This document shows, one piece after another, positions 35,967-45,534 of a stretch of 64,000 bases of DNA; position 1 is the stretch's first letter, and the number at the start of each line of letters is the position of its first letter. This DNA comes from Candidatus Electryonea clarkiae (GTDB lineage: Bacteria > Electryoneota > Electryoneia > Electryoneales > Electryoneaceae). The notes under the pieces were generated by a model, which saw only the letters and a program-made list of their open reading frames with translations, did no database searches and was not told the DNA's origin. The DNA lies in the NCBI GenBank assembly GCA_030765455.1, contig JAVCCM010000051.1, positions 21,909-85,908 on the forward strand, read 5' to 3'. The position numbers and the translations under genes were made by a program.

Positions 35967-36607
35967 AGTTATTTATCGACACTGCTGATGTTACCGAAAT
36001 TCGTGAAGCCGCAGCGCTTGGAGTGCTTGACGGTGTTACTACCAACCCATCACTGGCGGCAAAAACCGGGAGACCCTTCAGAGAGGTGCTTGATGAAATC
36101 CTGTCATTGGTTGATGGACCTGTATCGGCGGAAGTTGTAGCTACTGATTATGAACCTATGCTGGATGAAGCACGAGAGCTTGCTGCCATTCACAAAAATA
36201 TTGTTGTTAAAATCCCTTTGATTTTCAATGGAATTAAAGCCACGAAGACTCTATCGGATGAAGGCATAAAGACAAATGTAACACTCTGTTTTTCGCCTAT
36301 GCAGGCACTACTTGCTGCTAAAGCTGGGGCAAGTTATATAAGTCCTTTTGTTGGAAGATTAGACGATATCAGTCATGATGGTATGCAGTTGATAGAGCAA
36401 ATTGTAGAAATTTACAATAATTATGATTTTTCGACTGAGGTACTGGTTGCTTCAGTTCGTAATCCAATACACATGCTGCAGTCAGCATTGATGGGCGCTG
36501 ATGTTGCAACCGTACCTTTCAAGGTTATTATGCAACTGCTGAATCATCCTCTTACAGATAGTGGTCTCAAACAATTCCTCGCAGACTGGGAGAAAGTACC
36601 TGAATAA
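35963..36607 (+). CDS. Transaldolase-like protein (small TalC / fructose-6-phosphate aldolase type)
   Basis: A 214-residue (beta/alpha)8 barrel of the short transaldolase family. It begins [16 protein letters not shown] and continues [14 protein letters not shown]. The Schiff-base lysine is K83 in NIVVKIPL, and [11 protein letters not shown] matches the family's AASxRNPxHV. It either exchanges dihydroxyacetone units in the pentose phosphate pathway or cleaves fructose 6-phosphate; sequence alone does not decide. ATG 35963 has GGAGA 9 bases before and overlaps the truA stop. Its stop overlaps the protease start by one base (TAATG). Confidence 0.94.
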   Translation: MKLFIDTADVTEIREAAALGVLDGVTTNPSLAAKTGRPFREVLDEILSLVDGPVSAEVVATDYEPMLDEARELAAIHKNIVVKIPLIFNGIKATKTLSDEGIKTNVTLCFSPMQALLAAKAGASYISPFVGRLDDISHDGMQLIEQIVEIYNNYDFSTEVLVASVRNPIHMLQSALMGADVATVPFKVIMQLLNHPLTDSGLKQFLADWEKVPE

Positions 36608-37878
36608 TGAAACGCCTGATCCTCTGGTTCATAATCGGTCTTCTAATTGGCGCCGGGAGTATGGGGCTGGTTCTGGTCGGCGCTTTTCTTGAGAGACAGA
36701 ATGAAAATACGCTGTCCTCTGGAAACATCTCTGCTGCAGGATCAATACAGTCTTCAGAAAAGTCTGACTCAGCATCAATCAAATATATCCTGGATTCTGA
36801 GTCAAATGTAAAGAATGAGTTAAAATCTTTAATAAATAATGCCACATCATTGGGAAGAAATAATGCAATAACAAGAGTAATCCAGGATGTTTCTCCGGCA
36901 GTTGTTGGAATTAACGTTATCCAGGTTCGTGTTTACCAGAGATACGATCCTTGGTTTAACGATCCGTTAATGAACCATTTTTTTGGAATTCCCAAACGTC
37001 AGTTTGAACAGAAGGTTGAAAATCTTGGCTCAGGATTTATTATTTCTCCTGATGGATATGCCATAACTAATGAGCATGTCGTTCACCAGGCATCCGAAAT
37101 TATTGTGACGATGACCACTGGTGAAAAATTCCAGGCTAAACATGTAGGGTCCGACTACGATTGTGATATTGCCCTGTTGAAGATTGACGGTGATGATTTT
37201 CCCTGGATCCCTGTATCCGAAGATAATGATGTAATGACTGGTGAATGGGCGATTGCCATCGGTAATCCTTTTGGGTTATTTCAGATTAACGATAAACCTT
37301 CTGTATCAGTGGGAGTTATATCCGCCGTTGGTAGAGATTTTACAAGGCAGCTTGATGGCAGACTGTACCGGGGTATGATCCAGACCGATGCGGCAATCAA
37401 TCCCGGTAACTCAGGCGGACCGCTTCTCAATATCCTGGGGAAAGTGATAGGTGTAAATGCTTTTATCTATTCACCAAGTCAAAGCAGTGGATCTGTCGGT
37501 ATCGGATTCGCAATCCCGGCTTACAAGCTGCGTGAGGTTGTAAAAGAACTTAAGGCACGTGAGGGAAAAGAGACACATTTCTGGACAGGTCTTGAAGTCC
37601 AGGGTATTGATCGTTGGATCGCCCAGAGTCTTGGATTCAACAGTATAGAAGGTGTCATTGTTACAAACGTGGACAGGGAGAGCCCGGCGGACAAGGCAGG
37701 ATTTATATCAGCCGATATCCTTTTTGAAATTGAGGGAACCAGGATTAGTAATACACTGGCAATAAAAAAATACTTTGACAACCGCGACCTGAGGGTTGGT
37801 GATGAGCTTGAAATGAAAGTATTCAGAAAAGGCAATGAAATCCCTGTTATGCTGAAACTGGAGGCGAGACCAAAGTGA
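36607..37878 (+). CDS. HtrA/DegP-family serine protease with one PDZ domain
   Basis: A periplasmic protein quality-control protease of 423 residues. An N-terminal membrane anchor or uncleaved signal (LILWFIIGLLIGAGSMGLVL) precedes a serine-rich linker. The trypsin-like domain holds the triad H157 (ITNEHVV), D187 (DCDIALLK) and S269 (NPGNSGGPL). One PDZ domain occupies about residues 325-420 (GVIVTNVDRESPADKAGF). This DegS-like layout, anchor plus protease plus single PDZ, suggests it stays in the membrane, perhaps signalling envelope stress. It starts one base inside the previous stop and overlaps purB (GTGA). Confidence 0.95.
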   Translation: MKRLILWFIIGLLIGAGSMGLVLVGAFLERQNENTLSSGNISAAGSIQSSEKSDSASIKYILDSESNVKNELKSLINNATSLGRNNAITRVIQDVSPAVVGINVIQVRVYQRYDPWFNDPLMNHFFGIPKRQFEQKVENLGSGFIISPDGYAITNEHVVHQASEIIVTMTTGEKFQAKHVGSDYDCDIALLKIDGDDFPWIPVSEDNDVMTGEWAIAIGNPFGLFQINDKPSVSVGVISAVGRDFTRQLDGRLYRGMIQTDAAINPGNSGGPLLNILGKVIGVNAFIYSPSQSSGSVGIGFAIPAYKLREVVKELKAREGKETHFWTGLEVQGIDRWIAQSLGFNSIEGVIVTNVDRESPADKAGFISADILFEIEGTRISNTLAIKKYFDNRDLRVGDELEMKVFRKGNEIPVMLKLEARPK

Positions 37879-39167
37879 TAAAACGATATTCCCGACCGGA
37901 AATCGATGCTGTCTGGACGGAACAGAATAAACTTGAATGCTGGTTGAAAGTTGAACTTGCAGTTTGCGAAGCATGGTCACGTCGAGGGAAAATCCCACCT
38001 GAAGCACTTGCGGTGATTCAGCAAAAGGCGGGATTTGATCTGGAAAGAGTACAAACGATAGAAGAGACAGTCCGGCATGATGTTATTGCATTTCTCACCA
38101 GCGTAGCAGAACATGTAGGAGCTGAAGCTCGATATATTCATCTTGGAATGACATCATCAGACGTGCTGGATACTGCGCTCGCTTTACAGATCAAAGAAGC
38201 AGGAAGTATCCTACTTGAGGGATGCGGAAAGCTTAGAAAATCATTAGCTGAAAAAGCGAAAGAATTCAGGGATCTTCCAGCAATCGGAAGATCACACGGA
38301 ATTCATGCAGAACCGGTTGTTTTCGGGTTGAGATTCGCTCGTTTTTACGAACAGCTCACCAGGGCAACGACAAGGCTTGAAAATGCATGGAAAACAGTTT
38401 GTGTTGGCAAGCTGTCCGGTGCAGTTGGATGTTATGTTCACCTCGATCCCGAGATGGAAGAAGAGGTAATGAACACACTGGAACTCGGTGTCGCGCCTAT
38501 ATCGTCACAAGTAGTATCACGTGATCGCCATGCTGATTTTCTTGCAGCCATCGCTCTCACTGGAGCTGTACTTGAGAGTATTGCTATCGAAATTCGTCAC
38601 CTTCAAAGAACGGAAGTCGGTGAGGCAAGAGAGGGATTCTCAAAGGGTCAAAAAGGTTCATCCGCAATGCCCCACAAACGAAATCCCATCGACTCAGAGA
38701 AGATTTCAGGGATGGCGCGATTGCTTCGAGGAAATATGCATGTTGCATTTGAAAACATCGCTCTATGGCATGAGAGAGACATTTCGCATTCGTCAGTTGA
38801 ACGTGTTATCTTCCCTGATAGTACAATTGCACTCGACTACCTGCTTTCACTTACGAAAAAGGTTGTCGATAACCTGGTGGTTGACCGCGAAAAGATTGCA
38901 GCCAATTTGGAGATTACGGGGGGAGCGATATCGTCTGAAGGATTATTGCTCGAAATGATAGAACAGGGAATGAGCCGGGAAGATGCATATGCGATTGTGC
39001 AGAAAATTGCTCATGAAGCTCTTGAGAATAAAGAAAATATGCTCGAAGCTGCGTTGAAAGAATCTCAACTGGTAGAACTTATTGGTGAAGATAAAATTCG
39101 TCGCACTTTCGATATTGATCATACATTGAGAAATGTTGATTTTATTTACAAACGAATGGGATGGTAG
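37875..39167 (+). CDS. purB: Adenylosuccinate lyase
   Basis: Cleaves SAICAR to AICAR and adenylosuccinate to AMP, releasing fumarate, in purine synthesis. It has 430 residues. The fumarase-superfamily signature is GSSAMPHKRNP, with the first catalytic histidine region TSSDVLDTALALQ and the second in IGRSHGIHAEP. The start is GTG at 37875, overlapping the protease stop by 4 bases. It ends with TAG, which shows that TAG is a true stop codon in this genome. Confidence 0.97.
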   Translation: MIKRYSRPEIDAVWTEQNKLECWLKVELAVCEAWSRRGKIPPEALAVIQQKAGFDLERVQTIEETVRHDVIAFLTSVAEHVGAEARYIHLGMTSSDVLDTALALQIKEAGSILLEGCGKLRKSLAEKAKEFRDLPAIGRSHGIHAEPVVFGLRFARFYEQLTRATTRLENAWKTVCVGKLSGAVGCYVHLDPEMEEEVMNTLELGVAPISSQVVSRDRHADFLAAIALTGAVLESIAIEIRHLQRTEVGEAREGFSKGQKGSSAMPHKRNPIDSEKISGMARLLRGNMHVAFENIALWHERDISHSSVERVIFPDSTIALDYLLSLTKKVVDNLVVDREKIAANLEITGGAISSEGLLLEMIEQGMSREDAYAIVQKIAHEALENKENMLEAALKESQLVELIGEDKIRRTFDIDHTLRNVDFIYKRMGW

Positions 39168-39200
39168 CACATGGAATCTGATAACAAGGGAGAATTTAAT

Positions 39201-39911
39201 ATGGAGAAAAGGGATCTACTTTACGAGGGGAAAGCGAAGATTCTTTATTTGACTGAGGACACAGACTTACTTATACAGATGTTCAAAGACGAACTCACGG
39301 CTTTCAACGGAACGAAAAAAGGTTCTTTTGATGGAAAAGGCGAAATCTGCAATGCCATCTCCACATACCTTTTCGAGTATCTTGAGAATTACCACGTTCT
39401 CACCCATTTCGTCAGCAAGTCAACCGATACCGAGATGGTTGTCAAAAGGTTGGAAATGATTCCTATTGAAATTGTTGTCCGTAATATAGCTACAGCGAAC
39501 CTCTCCAAGACTTACAATCTCGCTGAAGGTGATGTCCTTCAGTATCCGATTATTGAATATTTCCTCAAAGACGATCAACTGGGTGATCCCATGATTAATG
39601 AGCACCATGCTTATGCTATGGGATATGCAACACCTGAAGAAATGCGTATGATCTCAAGGGTAGCCTCAAAGGTTAACGCAATTTTTAAGTCCTTCTTTGA
39701 TCGTCGCGGGTTATTGCTTGTCGATTTCAAACTTGAATTTGGAAAATTGGCAAAAAATCTTCTGATTGGCGATGAAATTACTCCTGATACTTGCAGGATA
39801 TGGGATAAAAAAACCAACAAAAAAATGGACAAAGACCGTTTCAGATATGACATGGGGCAAGTGGACAAGGTATATAATGAGCTTAAAGACCGAATCCTGA
39901 GTGCAGGCTGA
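39201..39911 (+). CDS. purC: Phosphoribosylaminoimidazole-succinocarboxamide synthase (SAICAR synthetase)
   Basis: Joins CAIR and aspartate with ATP to form SAICAR, the substrate of the lyase encoded just upstream. It begins MEKRDLLYEGKAKILYLTED. Other motifs are KRLEMIPIEIVVRNIA and LLVDFKLEFG. I start at ATG 39201 with GGGAGAA 6 bases before; a longer frame from 39171 adds ten residues not expected in the family. 236 residues is normal. It is separated from psd by two bases. Confidence 0.97.
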   Translation: MEKRDLLYEGKAKILYLTEDTDLLIQMFKDELTAFNGTKKGSFDGKGEICNAISTYLFEYLENYHVLTHFVSKSTDTEMVVKRLEMIPIEIVVRNIATANLSKTYNLAEGDVLQYPIIEYFLKDDQLGDPMINEHHAYAMGYATPEEMRMISRVASKVNAIFKSFFDRRGLLLVDFKLEFGKLAKNLLIGDEITPDTCRIWDKKTNKKMDKDRFRYDMGQVDKVYNELKDRILSAG

Positions 39912-39913
39912 TC

Positions 39914-40609
39914 ATGTTCGCTCCGGAGGGATTGGGTTTTATTGCTATACCACTTGGACTATTAATAGTCTTTGTGATTCTGGCGCTCAAAAAGAAGCGT
40001 TTGTCATGGATTCTATTATCTGTATTATCCCTCATTGTGTCGATAATGATGTTGTTTTTTTTTCGGGATCCTGCTCGAGAACTACCGGATTCAGCGTCAA
40101 TCGTAGCTCCAACTGACGGGCTTGTTGTGTCAATCGATTCCACCTCAACCGGGGGAATCCGTGTAGCAGTATTTCTATCTTTGTTTGACGTCCACGCTAT
40201 TCGTTCGCCGGTAAGTGGTAAGATTGCTTCTGCTGAAGATTTTCCCGGTAAATTTCACCCTGCTTATGCTCCCGAATCCAGTATAGAAAATGAACATGTT
40301 CGAATTGAGATCGACACTCCTGACGGTATTATTGTCATGCGTGTTATTGCCGGAATGGTAGCGAGAAGAATAGTCTGTCATCTAAAACCCGGTGAACAAG
40401 TATTTCCTGGGAAACGCGCAGGGTTTATTCGCTTCGGTTCCAGGTCTGAACTCGAATTCCCTCCCGGATTTGTCTCGGCTATTAAGACAGGTGACAGGCT
40501 TATTGGGGGCGTAACTCAATTGGGATCGTTTCAACTCAATACCGATCAGAATCCGAAACCAGGTGACCTGAAGTCAGAGATATCAACGCCGGAGGCAGAT
40601 GGTGCGTAA
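39914..40609 (+). CDS. psd: Phosphatidylserine decarboxylase proenzyme (short type)
   Basis: Makes phosphatidylethanolamine from phosphatidylserine at the inner membrane. It has 231 residues and matches the short, self-processing type. Two hydrophobic helices at the N-terminus are followed by FFRDPARELP, VAPTDGLVVSI and FLSLFDVHAIRSPVSGKI. The self-cleavage site is the serine in RFGSRSE, which becomes the pyruvoyl group. It overlaps pssA by 11 bases, so both enzymes of the pathway are made together. Confidence 0.95.
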   Translation: MFAPEGLGFIAIPLGLLIVFVILALKKKRLSWILLSVLSLIVSIMMLFFFRDPARELPDSASIVAPTDGLVVSIDSTSTGGIRVAVFLSLFDVHAIRSPVSGKIASAEDFPGKFHPAYAPESSIENEHVRIEIDTPDGIIVMRVIAGMVARRIVCHLKPGEQVFPGKRAGFIRFGSRSELEFPPGFVSAIKTGDRLIGGVTQLGSFQLNTDQNPKPGDLKSEISTPEADGA

Positions 40610-41306
40610 TATTCCGATGTATATAACTGCCATGAATGCCATCAGTGGTATAGTTGCGATATATATGGCTTATAAAGGTCATTATGGTCTGTCAATGTGG
40701 TGTTTTGTGGTAGCAGCAATTTTCGATGGCATGGATGGATGGGTAGCGCGACGCCTGAAAGTTGAAAGATTAGCCGGTGCAAATGCTGATATGGCGGCAG
40801 ACCTGATTTCTTTCGCCATTGCACCAACAGCTATTCTTATTATTATCAGTAACAACCAATGGGGGTTATGGGCTGCACTCTTCTTTTGTGCTATGATCAT
40901 ATTGCGGCTGATCAGATACAGGCTTATGCCTATGCCTGCAGGTGTTTATCTTGGATTACCTTCGCCGGTGGCAGCAACGCCGGTTGTGGCTGCAGTATTG
41001 ATGGCGGTTCAGGTGGGAAACAATATGTTGTTCCCCATAATAATAACAGTTGTAGCCGGAATATTAGCAATTGTTCCGATTCAATTCCCAGCATGGCGTC
41101 ATGTTTCCATCAAAAGCATTCCAAAGTGGATTCGTGCGATCTACTTTTCAAGTTGCATTATTTGCCTGTTCATCTTTACAGAAGAGACGGTTCTGGCTAC
41201 TCACCTGGTTTATATTATTGTCAGCCCATTACTTTTAGCGGCATATATTTCAAAAAATAGTGAACTAACTCCCGAGGAGGCTCGCCTTCATGATAGTAAT
41301 CGTTGA
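40599..41306 (+). CDS. pssA: CDP-diacylglycerol-serine O-phosphatidyltransferase
   Basis: Makes phosphatidylserine from CDP-diacylglycerol and serine; the product is the substrate of the decarboxylase encoded just before. The CDP-alcohol phosphotransferase motif DGx2ARx8Gx3Dx3D is complete around residues 45-70 (starting DGWVARR). About seven membrane helices, 235 residues. ATG at 40599 is preceded by GGAGG. The 3' end overlaps purS by 17 bases. Confidence 0.95.
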   Translation: MVRNIPMYITAMNAISGIVAIYMAYKGHYGLSMWCFVVAAIFDGMDGWVARRLKVERLAGANADMAADLISFAIAPTAILIIISNNQWGLWAALFFCAMIILRLIRYRLMPMPAGVYLGLPSPVAATPVVAAVLMAVQVGNNMLFPIIITVVAGILAIVPIQFPAWRHVSIKSIPKWIRAIYFSSCIICLFIFTEETVLATHLVYIIVSPLLLAAYISKNSELTPEEARLHDSNR

Positions 41307-41565
41307 GATAATGCCAAAACCCGGTATTCTCGACCCGCAGGGCAAAGCAGTCAATCAAGCTTTACATCAATTAGGTTATAATGAAGTTAACGAAGTTAAA
41401 GTTGGAAAGATCATTAGACTCGATATAGATGAAACTGATCACGAAACTGCTATTGCTAAAGCTGAGGATATGGCTGTCAGACTACTGCACAATCCAAACG
41501 TAGAAAGTTTCCGGGTGGTTTTGCCCGAAGAGATCGACAATACCGTTGAGGAAAAGCTGCAATGA
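41290..41565 (+). CDS. purS: Phosphoribosylformylglycinamidine synthase subunit PurS
   Basis: Small subunit of the three-part FGAM synthase, 91 residues. It bridges PurQ and PurL. Typical features are VEIMPKPGILDPQGKAVNQA, the phrase VNEVKVGKIIRLDI, and the closing MAVRLLHNPNVESFRV. GAGGAGG lies upstream of ATG 41290. It overlaps purQ by 4 bases. The large subunit purL is not in the window. Confidence 0.96.
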   Translation: MIVIVEIMPKPGILDPQGKAVNQALHQLGYNEVNEVKVGKIIRLDIDETDHETAIAKAEDMAVRLLHNPNVESFRVVLPEEIDNTVEEKLQ

Positions 41566-42266
41566 AATGGGGTGTAGTTGTTTTCCCGGGGTCCAATTGT
41601 GACCATGACGCTTATGACGCGCTTAGCAGATTATTGGGACAGGAAGTCAAATATGTCTGGCATCAGGATCGTAACATTGCCGATCTGGATGCTGTTTTGC
41701 TTCCGGGCGGCTTCTCTTATGGCGACTATCTGAGAGCAGGAGCAATTGCGAGATTCAGCGATATCATGGACGAAGTTGTCACCTTTGCGCATGAAGGGGG
41801 AACTGTAATCGGAATTTGCAATGGATTCCAGGTGCTGACTGAAGCCGGTTTATTACCCGGAGCATTAATTAGAAACACCAGCCTTCGTTTTATTTGCGAA
41901 GACGTTCCGATTCGTGTAGAGCATACGGACTGCCGGTTCAGCGCTTCCTGTTCAACTGGAGATGTGCTGAAAATACCAATCGCTCATAACGAAGGAAACT
42001 ATGTCCTTAATGATACTGAACTGGAAGATATCCTGGCAAAAGGACAGGTTTTGTTTCGCTATTGTTCACCTGGGGGTGAAATAAATGATCAAAACAATCC
42101 CAATGGCTCCCTGCACAGTATCGCTGGTGTTATTAATGAATCCGGCAATGTACTGGGAATGATGCCGCATCCTGAAAGGCGCTGTGATCCAATCCTTGGC
42201 AGCACCGATGGCAGAAAAATCTTCGATAGTGTTATTAAATGGGTTGAGAACAACGGCAAAAGATGA
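41562..42266 (+). CDS. purQ: Phosphoribosylformylglycinamidine synthase subunit PurQ (glutaminase)
   Basis: Releases ammonia from glutamine for the FGAM synthase reaction. A class I glutamine amidotransferase of 234 residues. The nucleophile is C86 in GICNGFQVL, and the catalytic His/Glu pair lies in MMPHPERRCD near the C-terminus. It begins MKWGVVVFPGSNCDHDAYDA. It overlaps purS and tatC by 4 bases each. Confidence 0.97.
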   Translation: MKWGVVVFPGSNCDHDAYDALSRLLGQEVKYVWHQDRNIADLDAVLLPGGFSYGDYLRAGAIARFSDIMDEVVTFAHEGGTVIGICNGFQVLTEAGLLPGALIRNTSLRFICEDVPIRVEHTDCRFSASCSTGDVLKIPIAHNEGNYVLNDTELEDILAKGQVLFRYCSPGGEINDQNNPNGSLHSIAGVINESGNVLGMMPHPERRCDPILGSTDGRKIFDSVIKWVENNGKR

Positions 42267-43057
42267 CAGCGAGCAAGTCAAAAGAAATGACTTTTCTTGA
42301 CCATCTCGACGAATTACGCAAATCACTGATGAGAGCCCTGGCTGGGCTTGCTGTCGGAGTGATCGCCTGCTACTTCGTTTCTCAATACATCCAGGATTTT
42401 ATAATCGGGTTTTTCCGTGACCAGGAGGGTATTCAGCTTGCCCTGCTTGCGCCGACTGAAGGATTTGTCGTTCGCCTGAAAATATCGCTGGTTGCAGGAA
42501 TATTTTTGTCATTCCCCTGGATATTGTATCAACTTTGGCTTTTTGTCGCTCCCGGACTTTTTGCGCAGGAAAAAAAGAGAGTTTTTCCGGTGATCTTTTT
42601 TTCCAGTATATGTTTCCTCACCGGAGCTTCTTTCGCCTGGTTCGTTCTCCCCTGGGCAACCACGTTTTTCCTTAGCTTCTCAACACCCGATATTGAAAAC
42701 ATGTGGTCGTTGGGAAAATACCTCGATTTTGTGCTCAGGATGTTTCTTGCCTTCGGAGTAGTATTCGAGCTGCCGATATTGATTTACTTCCTCGCTCGTT
42801 TTGGCATCGTAACTCCTGTTTTCCTTAGGAAATACCGTCGGCACTCTTATATATTTGTCCTAATCGCAGCCGCCATAATCACTCCGCCTGATATCTTCAC
42901 CCAGGTAATCCTTGCCATGCCTATGGTGATCTTGTACGAGGGGAGTATTTTCCTGGCGGTACTTGCGGAGAAACGATGGCAGCAGTCATTGAAATCCGGT
43001 CTCGATTCTACTTCAGATTTTACCGGTGATGCTGCACCAAATACTGGAGAAAATTAA
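42263..43057 (+). CDS. tatC: Sec-independent protein translocase subunit TatC
   Basis: The receptor subunit of the twin-arginine export system, 264 residues with six membrane helices. The family N-terminus is FLDHLDELRKSLMRA, followed by PTEGFVVRLKISLVAG and the conserved periplasmic glutamate region FGVVFELPI. The C-terminus is cytoplasmic and polar. It overlaps purQ by 4 bases and is followed by tatA after one base. Confidence 0.96.
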   Translation: MTASKSKEMTFLDHLDELRKSLMRALAGLAVGVIACYFVSQYIQDFIIGFFRDQEGIQLALLAPTEGFVVRLKISLVAGIFLSFPWILYQLWLFVAPGLFAQEKKRVFPVIFFSSICFLTGASFAWFVLPWATTFFLSFSTPDIENMWSLGKYLDFVLRMFLAFGVVFELPILIYFLARFGIVTPVFLRKYRRHSYIFVLIAAAIITPPDIFTQVILAMPMVILYEGSIFLAVLAEKRWQQSLKSGLDSTSDFTGDAAPNTGEN

Positions 43058-43058
43058 T

Positions 43059-43394
43059 ATGCCCGGCGGTGGAGAATTCCTGATTATCCTGCTTGTTGTC
43101 CTCCTGCTCTTTGGGGGGAAAGAACTACCAAAAGTTGCGCGAACTATGGGGAAATGGACGTCTATGCTCCGCCAGTCCATGACCGAGGTACGCCGGGAAT
43201 TCAACCGAATCGCTATTGAAGATGAACTGAAAGAAGCAAAGGATACCGTATTATCAGTCGGTAAAGAAGTAAAGGAAGCCCGGAAAGATCTACTAAAAAA
43301 AATGACAAGTATTACTGATGATGTCGCAGATGATCTAAAAGAAAAATCCCCACGAAGCCCCAGCTCTTCAATAGAAAATCCCGATCAAGAATAA
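43059..43394 (+). CDS. Twin-arginine translocase subunit TatA/TatB family
   Basis: A pore-forming partner of TatC. I start at ATG 43059 (GGAGA 8 bases before), giving 111 residues; a frame extension into tatC is not needed. One N-terminal helix (FLIILLVVLLLFGG) leads into the hinge and amphipathic motif FGGKELPKVARTMGKW. The C-terminal tail is longer than in most TatA proteins and strongly charged. With no separate TatB in the operon, it may serve both roles. Last gene of the operon. Confidence 0.93.
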   Translation: MPGGGEFLIILLVVLLLFGGKELPKVARTMGKWTSMLRQSMTEVRREFNRIAIEDELKEAKDTVLSVGKEVKEARKDLLKKMTSITDDVADDLKEKSPRSPSSSIENPDQE

Positions 43395-43721
43395 TCCACA
43401 TCTACATATTAACCTGGAGTTCCTGATACTTAAGAGTCTGTCCCAACCACGACAAACCAATACAAAAAGACTACAGGATATAAGGATAAACTGGAAGCAC
43501 AAGATTTTTTCTTTGCGCCTTTGCGCCTTTGCGCCTTTGCATGAAAAATATAGTCAAAAAATAGGTATATATATTAATCTACAATAATCCTCCCCCCAGT
43601 TTAAGAATGCAACAAATTGAAAACTTACATATAAAGTCCTGTATTATTATCAGATATTTCTTGCCTTCTGTTGCAAATGAATATATTTGCGGATTCATAA
43701 TACAAAACTTGTTGAACTATA
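43395..43721. other. Intergenic region with repeat copy 2
   Basis: It lies between the convergent ends of the tat operon and an FG-GAP gene. It holds the second copy of the dispersed repeat and AT-rich DNA. No clear terminator hairpin is visible for either gene. Confidence 0.55.
43463..43545 (+). repeat. Dispersed intergenic repeat, copy 2, with 8-bp tandem expansion
   Basis: The blocks match copy 1 at 33931: CAAAAAGACTACAGGATA, an AAGGATAAAC part, then TTTGCGCC. Here the TTTGCGCC octamer is present three times in tandem (about 43512-43540), while copy 1 has it once followed by a variant. Confidence 0.6.
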
Positions 43722-45380
43722 CTAATAAACAATCAATTTTCGGTAAAATGTCTTTGCCCCGCTCACTTTAACAAAATAGATCCCGCAACCAACCGGATTA
43801 TCATCCAGGTCTAATTGACGCCACTCGATTCTGCGCCTGTATCCAGCCCAAACCGGACATGAATCATGCCAGATAAGCGTACCGTTCACATGATAAATAA
43901 ATACTTCAACCTCTCCCGTTGATTCAGGCATCACGGTAAAGGAGGCAATTCCAGACTTATAGGATGAATACACGGGTGACGATTCCATCTTGAATTCTGT
44001 TTGATCGCAATCCATAATCTTATGATCATTAACTTTATATAATCGATTCCCACCTGGTGAACAACCTTCTATCGCCCATTCCATTGATGTACCCTTTCCG
44101 GCAACAGGTAAATCCCATACGTCTATTATGCCATTGGTAGAAGAATAGACAATATGTAATGTATCATTGACAGGCGGTAACAGGGCTACACTTGAATTTG
44201 GCTTTCTGATTAAGAAATTTAACGGAAAACCTTCAAGTAATTCATTATATCTCAAACCGTAGAGTTCATTGTACCACAAAGAATCAGGCTGACTACCGGT
44301 AAATATTAAAGCGCTATCTGAAACAGCATCCCTGATAATGGCGCAGGGTTCTCCCCGCCCGTTGGTCCCTAACACTAATGGAAATCCCGGCAGATATTCA
44401 CCATCAAGGTTTACGGCATGTAAGTATTTATCCATAATATTAAAAACAAGATCAGGCTGACCATTTCCATCAATATCACCAACCGAAAGTGTCTTTAGAG
44501 TTCTGTTTGGCATCTCATAAAAAGGATGAAAAGGAAATCCTTCTTTTATTTTACCGTTTGACTGGAATACGTAAATTGAATCAGCGTATCCTGCGACTAC
44601 ACACCAATCTTTTTCCATTTGAATGATTACGGGAGTGATTGAGTAAGCTGTTTTTTTGAAACGAACTGGAAAACCAGTAATATTTTTTCCGGAAAACACG
44701 GATCTGACGTTGAGTTCTGACTCGTTATCAACATAAGACACCCACATCAGTACAGGTTCTTCCAAGCCATCTACAGTTGCAGAAACGGGACCAGATGTAA
44801 AATGAGGCTCTCCTTCAATCTTCCATGGAAATCCGGGGAAATCCTCACCATTACCATACATAACATATAAACTGTCAGCGATGAAAATAATTTCGACCGT
44901 GTTATCTTTATCATTGTCTAAGTTTACAAGCACTGGAGAAGAAATCACTCCTGTTTCAAGGTCATATTTCTTCCTCCAATTCTTTTTTTCATTCCCATCA
45001 ATATTCAAAACGACAAACTCGCGGTGCTTTGCTGATCTATCCCTGAGTGCGACAACAATTTCAAGTTCACCGTCACCATCAACATCCCCCAGAACAGGTC
45101 CTGCTCCGACAAAGGGATTATTGAAGGTCACGCTCCAACCTGGGAGAATTGCACCATCAAGGCTATATAATGCTACATCAAACATTGTAGAGGCTGCTAT
45201 AACAGGATTGCCATTTTTCGTGTAATTGAAGGTCAGGGAATTAGGATGCACAATATTACTTGTAAGCGGCAAAATACGAGGGAAACCGTGATGCTCGACC
45301 AATTGACACAGAACCGTTACAGGCGATAAAATCAATAATGCAGCAACAGAGAGACGAATGAACGTGTTTTTAGTTAACAT
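43722..45380 (-). CDS. Secreted FG-GAP/VCBS-type beta-propeller protein with T9SS-like C-terminal domain
   Basis: Signal peptide LSVAALLILSPVTVLC before QLVEHH. About seven blades carry the calcium-binding FG-GAP phrase, for example LGDVDGDGELEIVVALRD and VGDIDGNGQPDLVFNI. The last 85 residues have the T9SS sorting-domain layout (GEVEVFIYHVNGTLIW, then GCGIYFVKV, then a basic YRKLIVY end), although the usual YPNPFN start is degenerate. The start is ATG 45380; the frame can be extended two codons to a TTG. It is divergent from the small secreted protein gene at 45622. Confidence 0.86.
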   Translation of the reverse strand: MLTKNTFIRLSVAALLILSPVTVLCQLVEHHGFPRILPLTSNIVHPNSLTFNYTKNGNPVIAASTMFDVALYSLDGAILPGWSVTFNNPFVGAGPVLGDVDGDGELEIVVALRDRSAKHREFVVLNIDGNEKKNWRKKYDLETGVISSPVLVNLDNDKDNTVEIIFIADSLYVMYGNGEDFPGFPWKIEGEPHFTSGPVSATVDGLEEPVLMWVSYVDNESELNVRSVFSGKNITGFPVRFKKTAYSITPVIIQMEKDWCVVAGYADSIYVFQSNGKIKEGFPFHPFYEMPNRTLKTLSVGDIDGNGQPDLVFNIMDKYLHAVNLDGEYLPGFPLVLGTNGRGEPCAIIRDAVSDSALIFTGSQPDSLWYNELYGLRYNELLEGFPLNFLIRKPNSSVALLPPVNDTLHIVYSSTNGIIDVWDLPVAGKGTSMEWAIEGCSPGGNRLYKVNDHKIMDCDQTEFKMESSPVYSSYKSGIASFTVMPESTGEVEVFIYHVNGTLIWHDSCPVWAGYRRRIEWRQLDLDDNPVGCGIYFVKVSGAKTFYRKLIVY

Positions 45381-45534
45381 ATTCAAGACCCTTTACTTTG
45401 ACAATCCAACAATTAAGGTGATTTCAATCGTCAAGCTCTCATCAATGACTCCTGGAGCCGTTGATAAAAATTAACAGTTTATGTTTGACAGAATGTATGA
45501 AAAGCAAGAATTTGCATTTTTTATTACCAAAGAC

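Noticed and set aside
43511..43540. Short tandem octamers considered as a CRISPR array
   Set aside because: Units are only 8 bases with no spacers and no cas genes; it is a simple tandem expansion inside a dispersed repeat.
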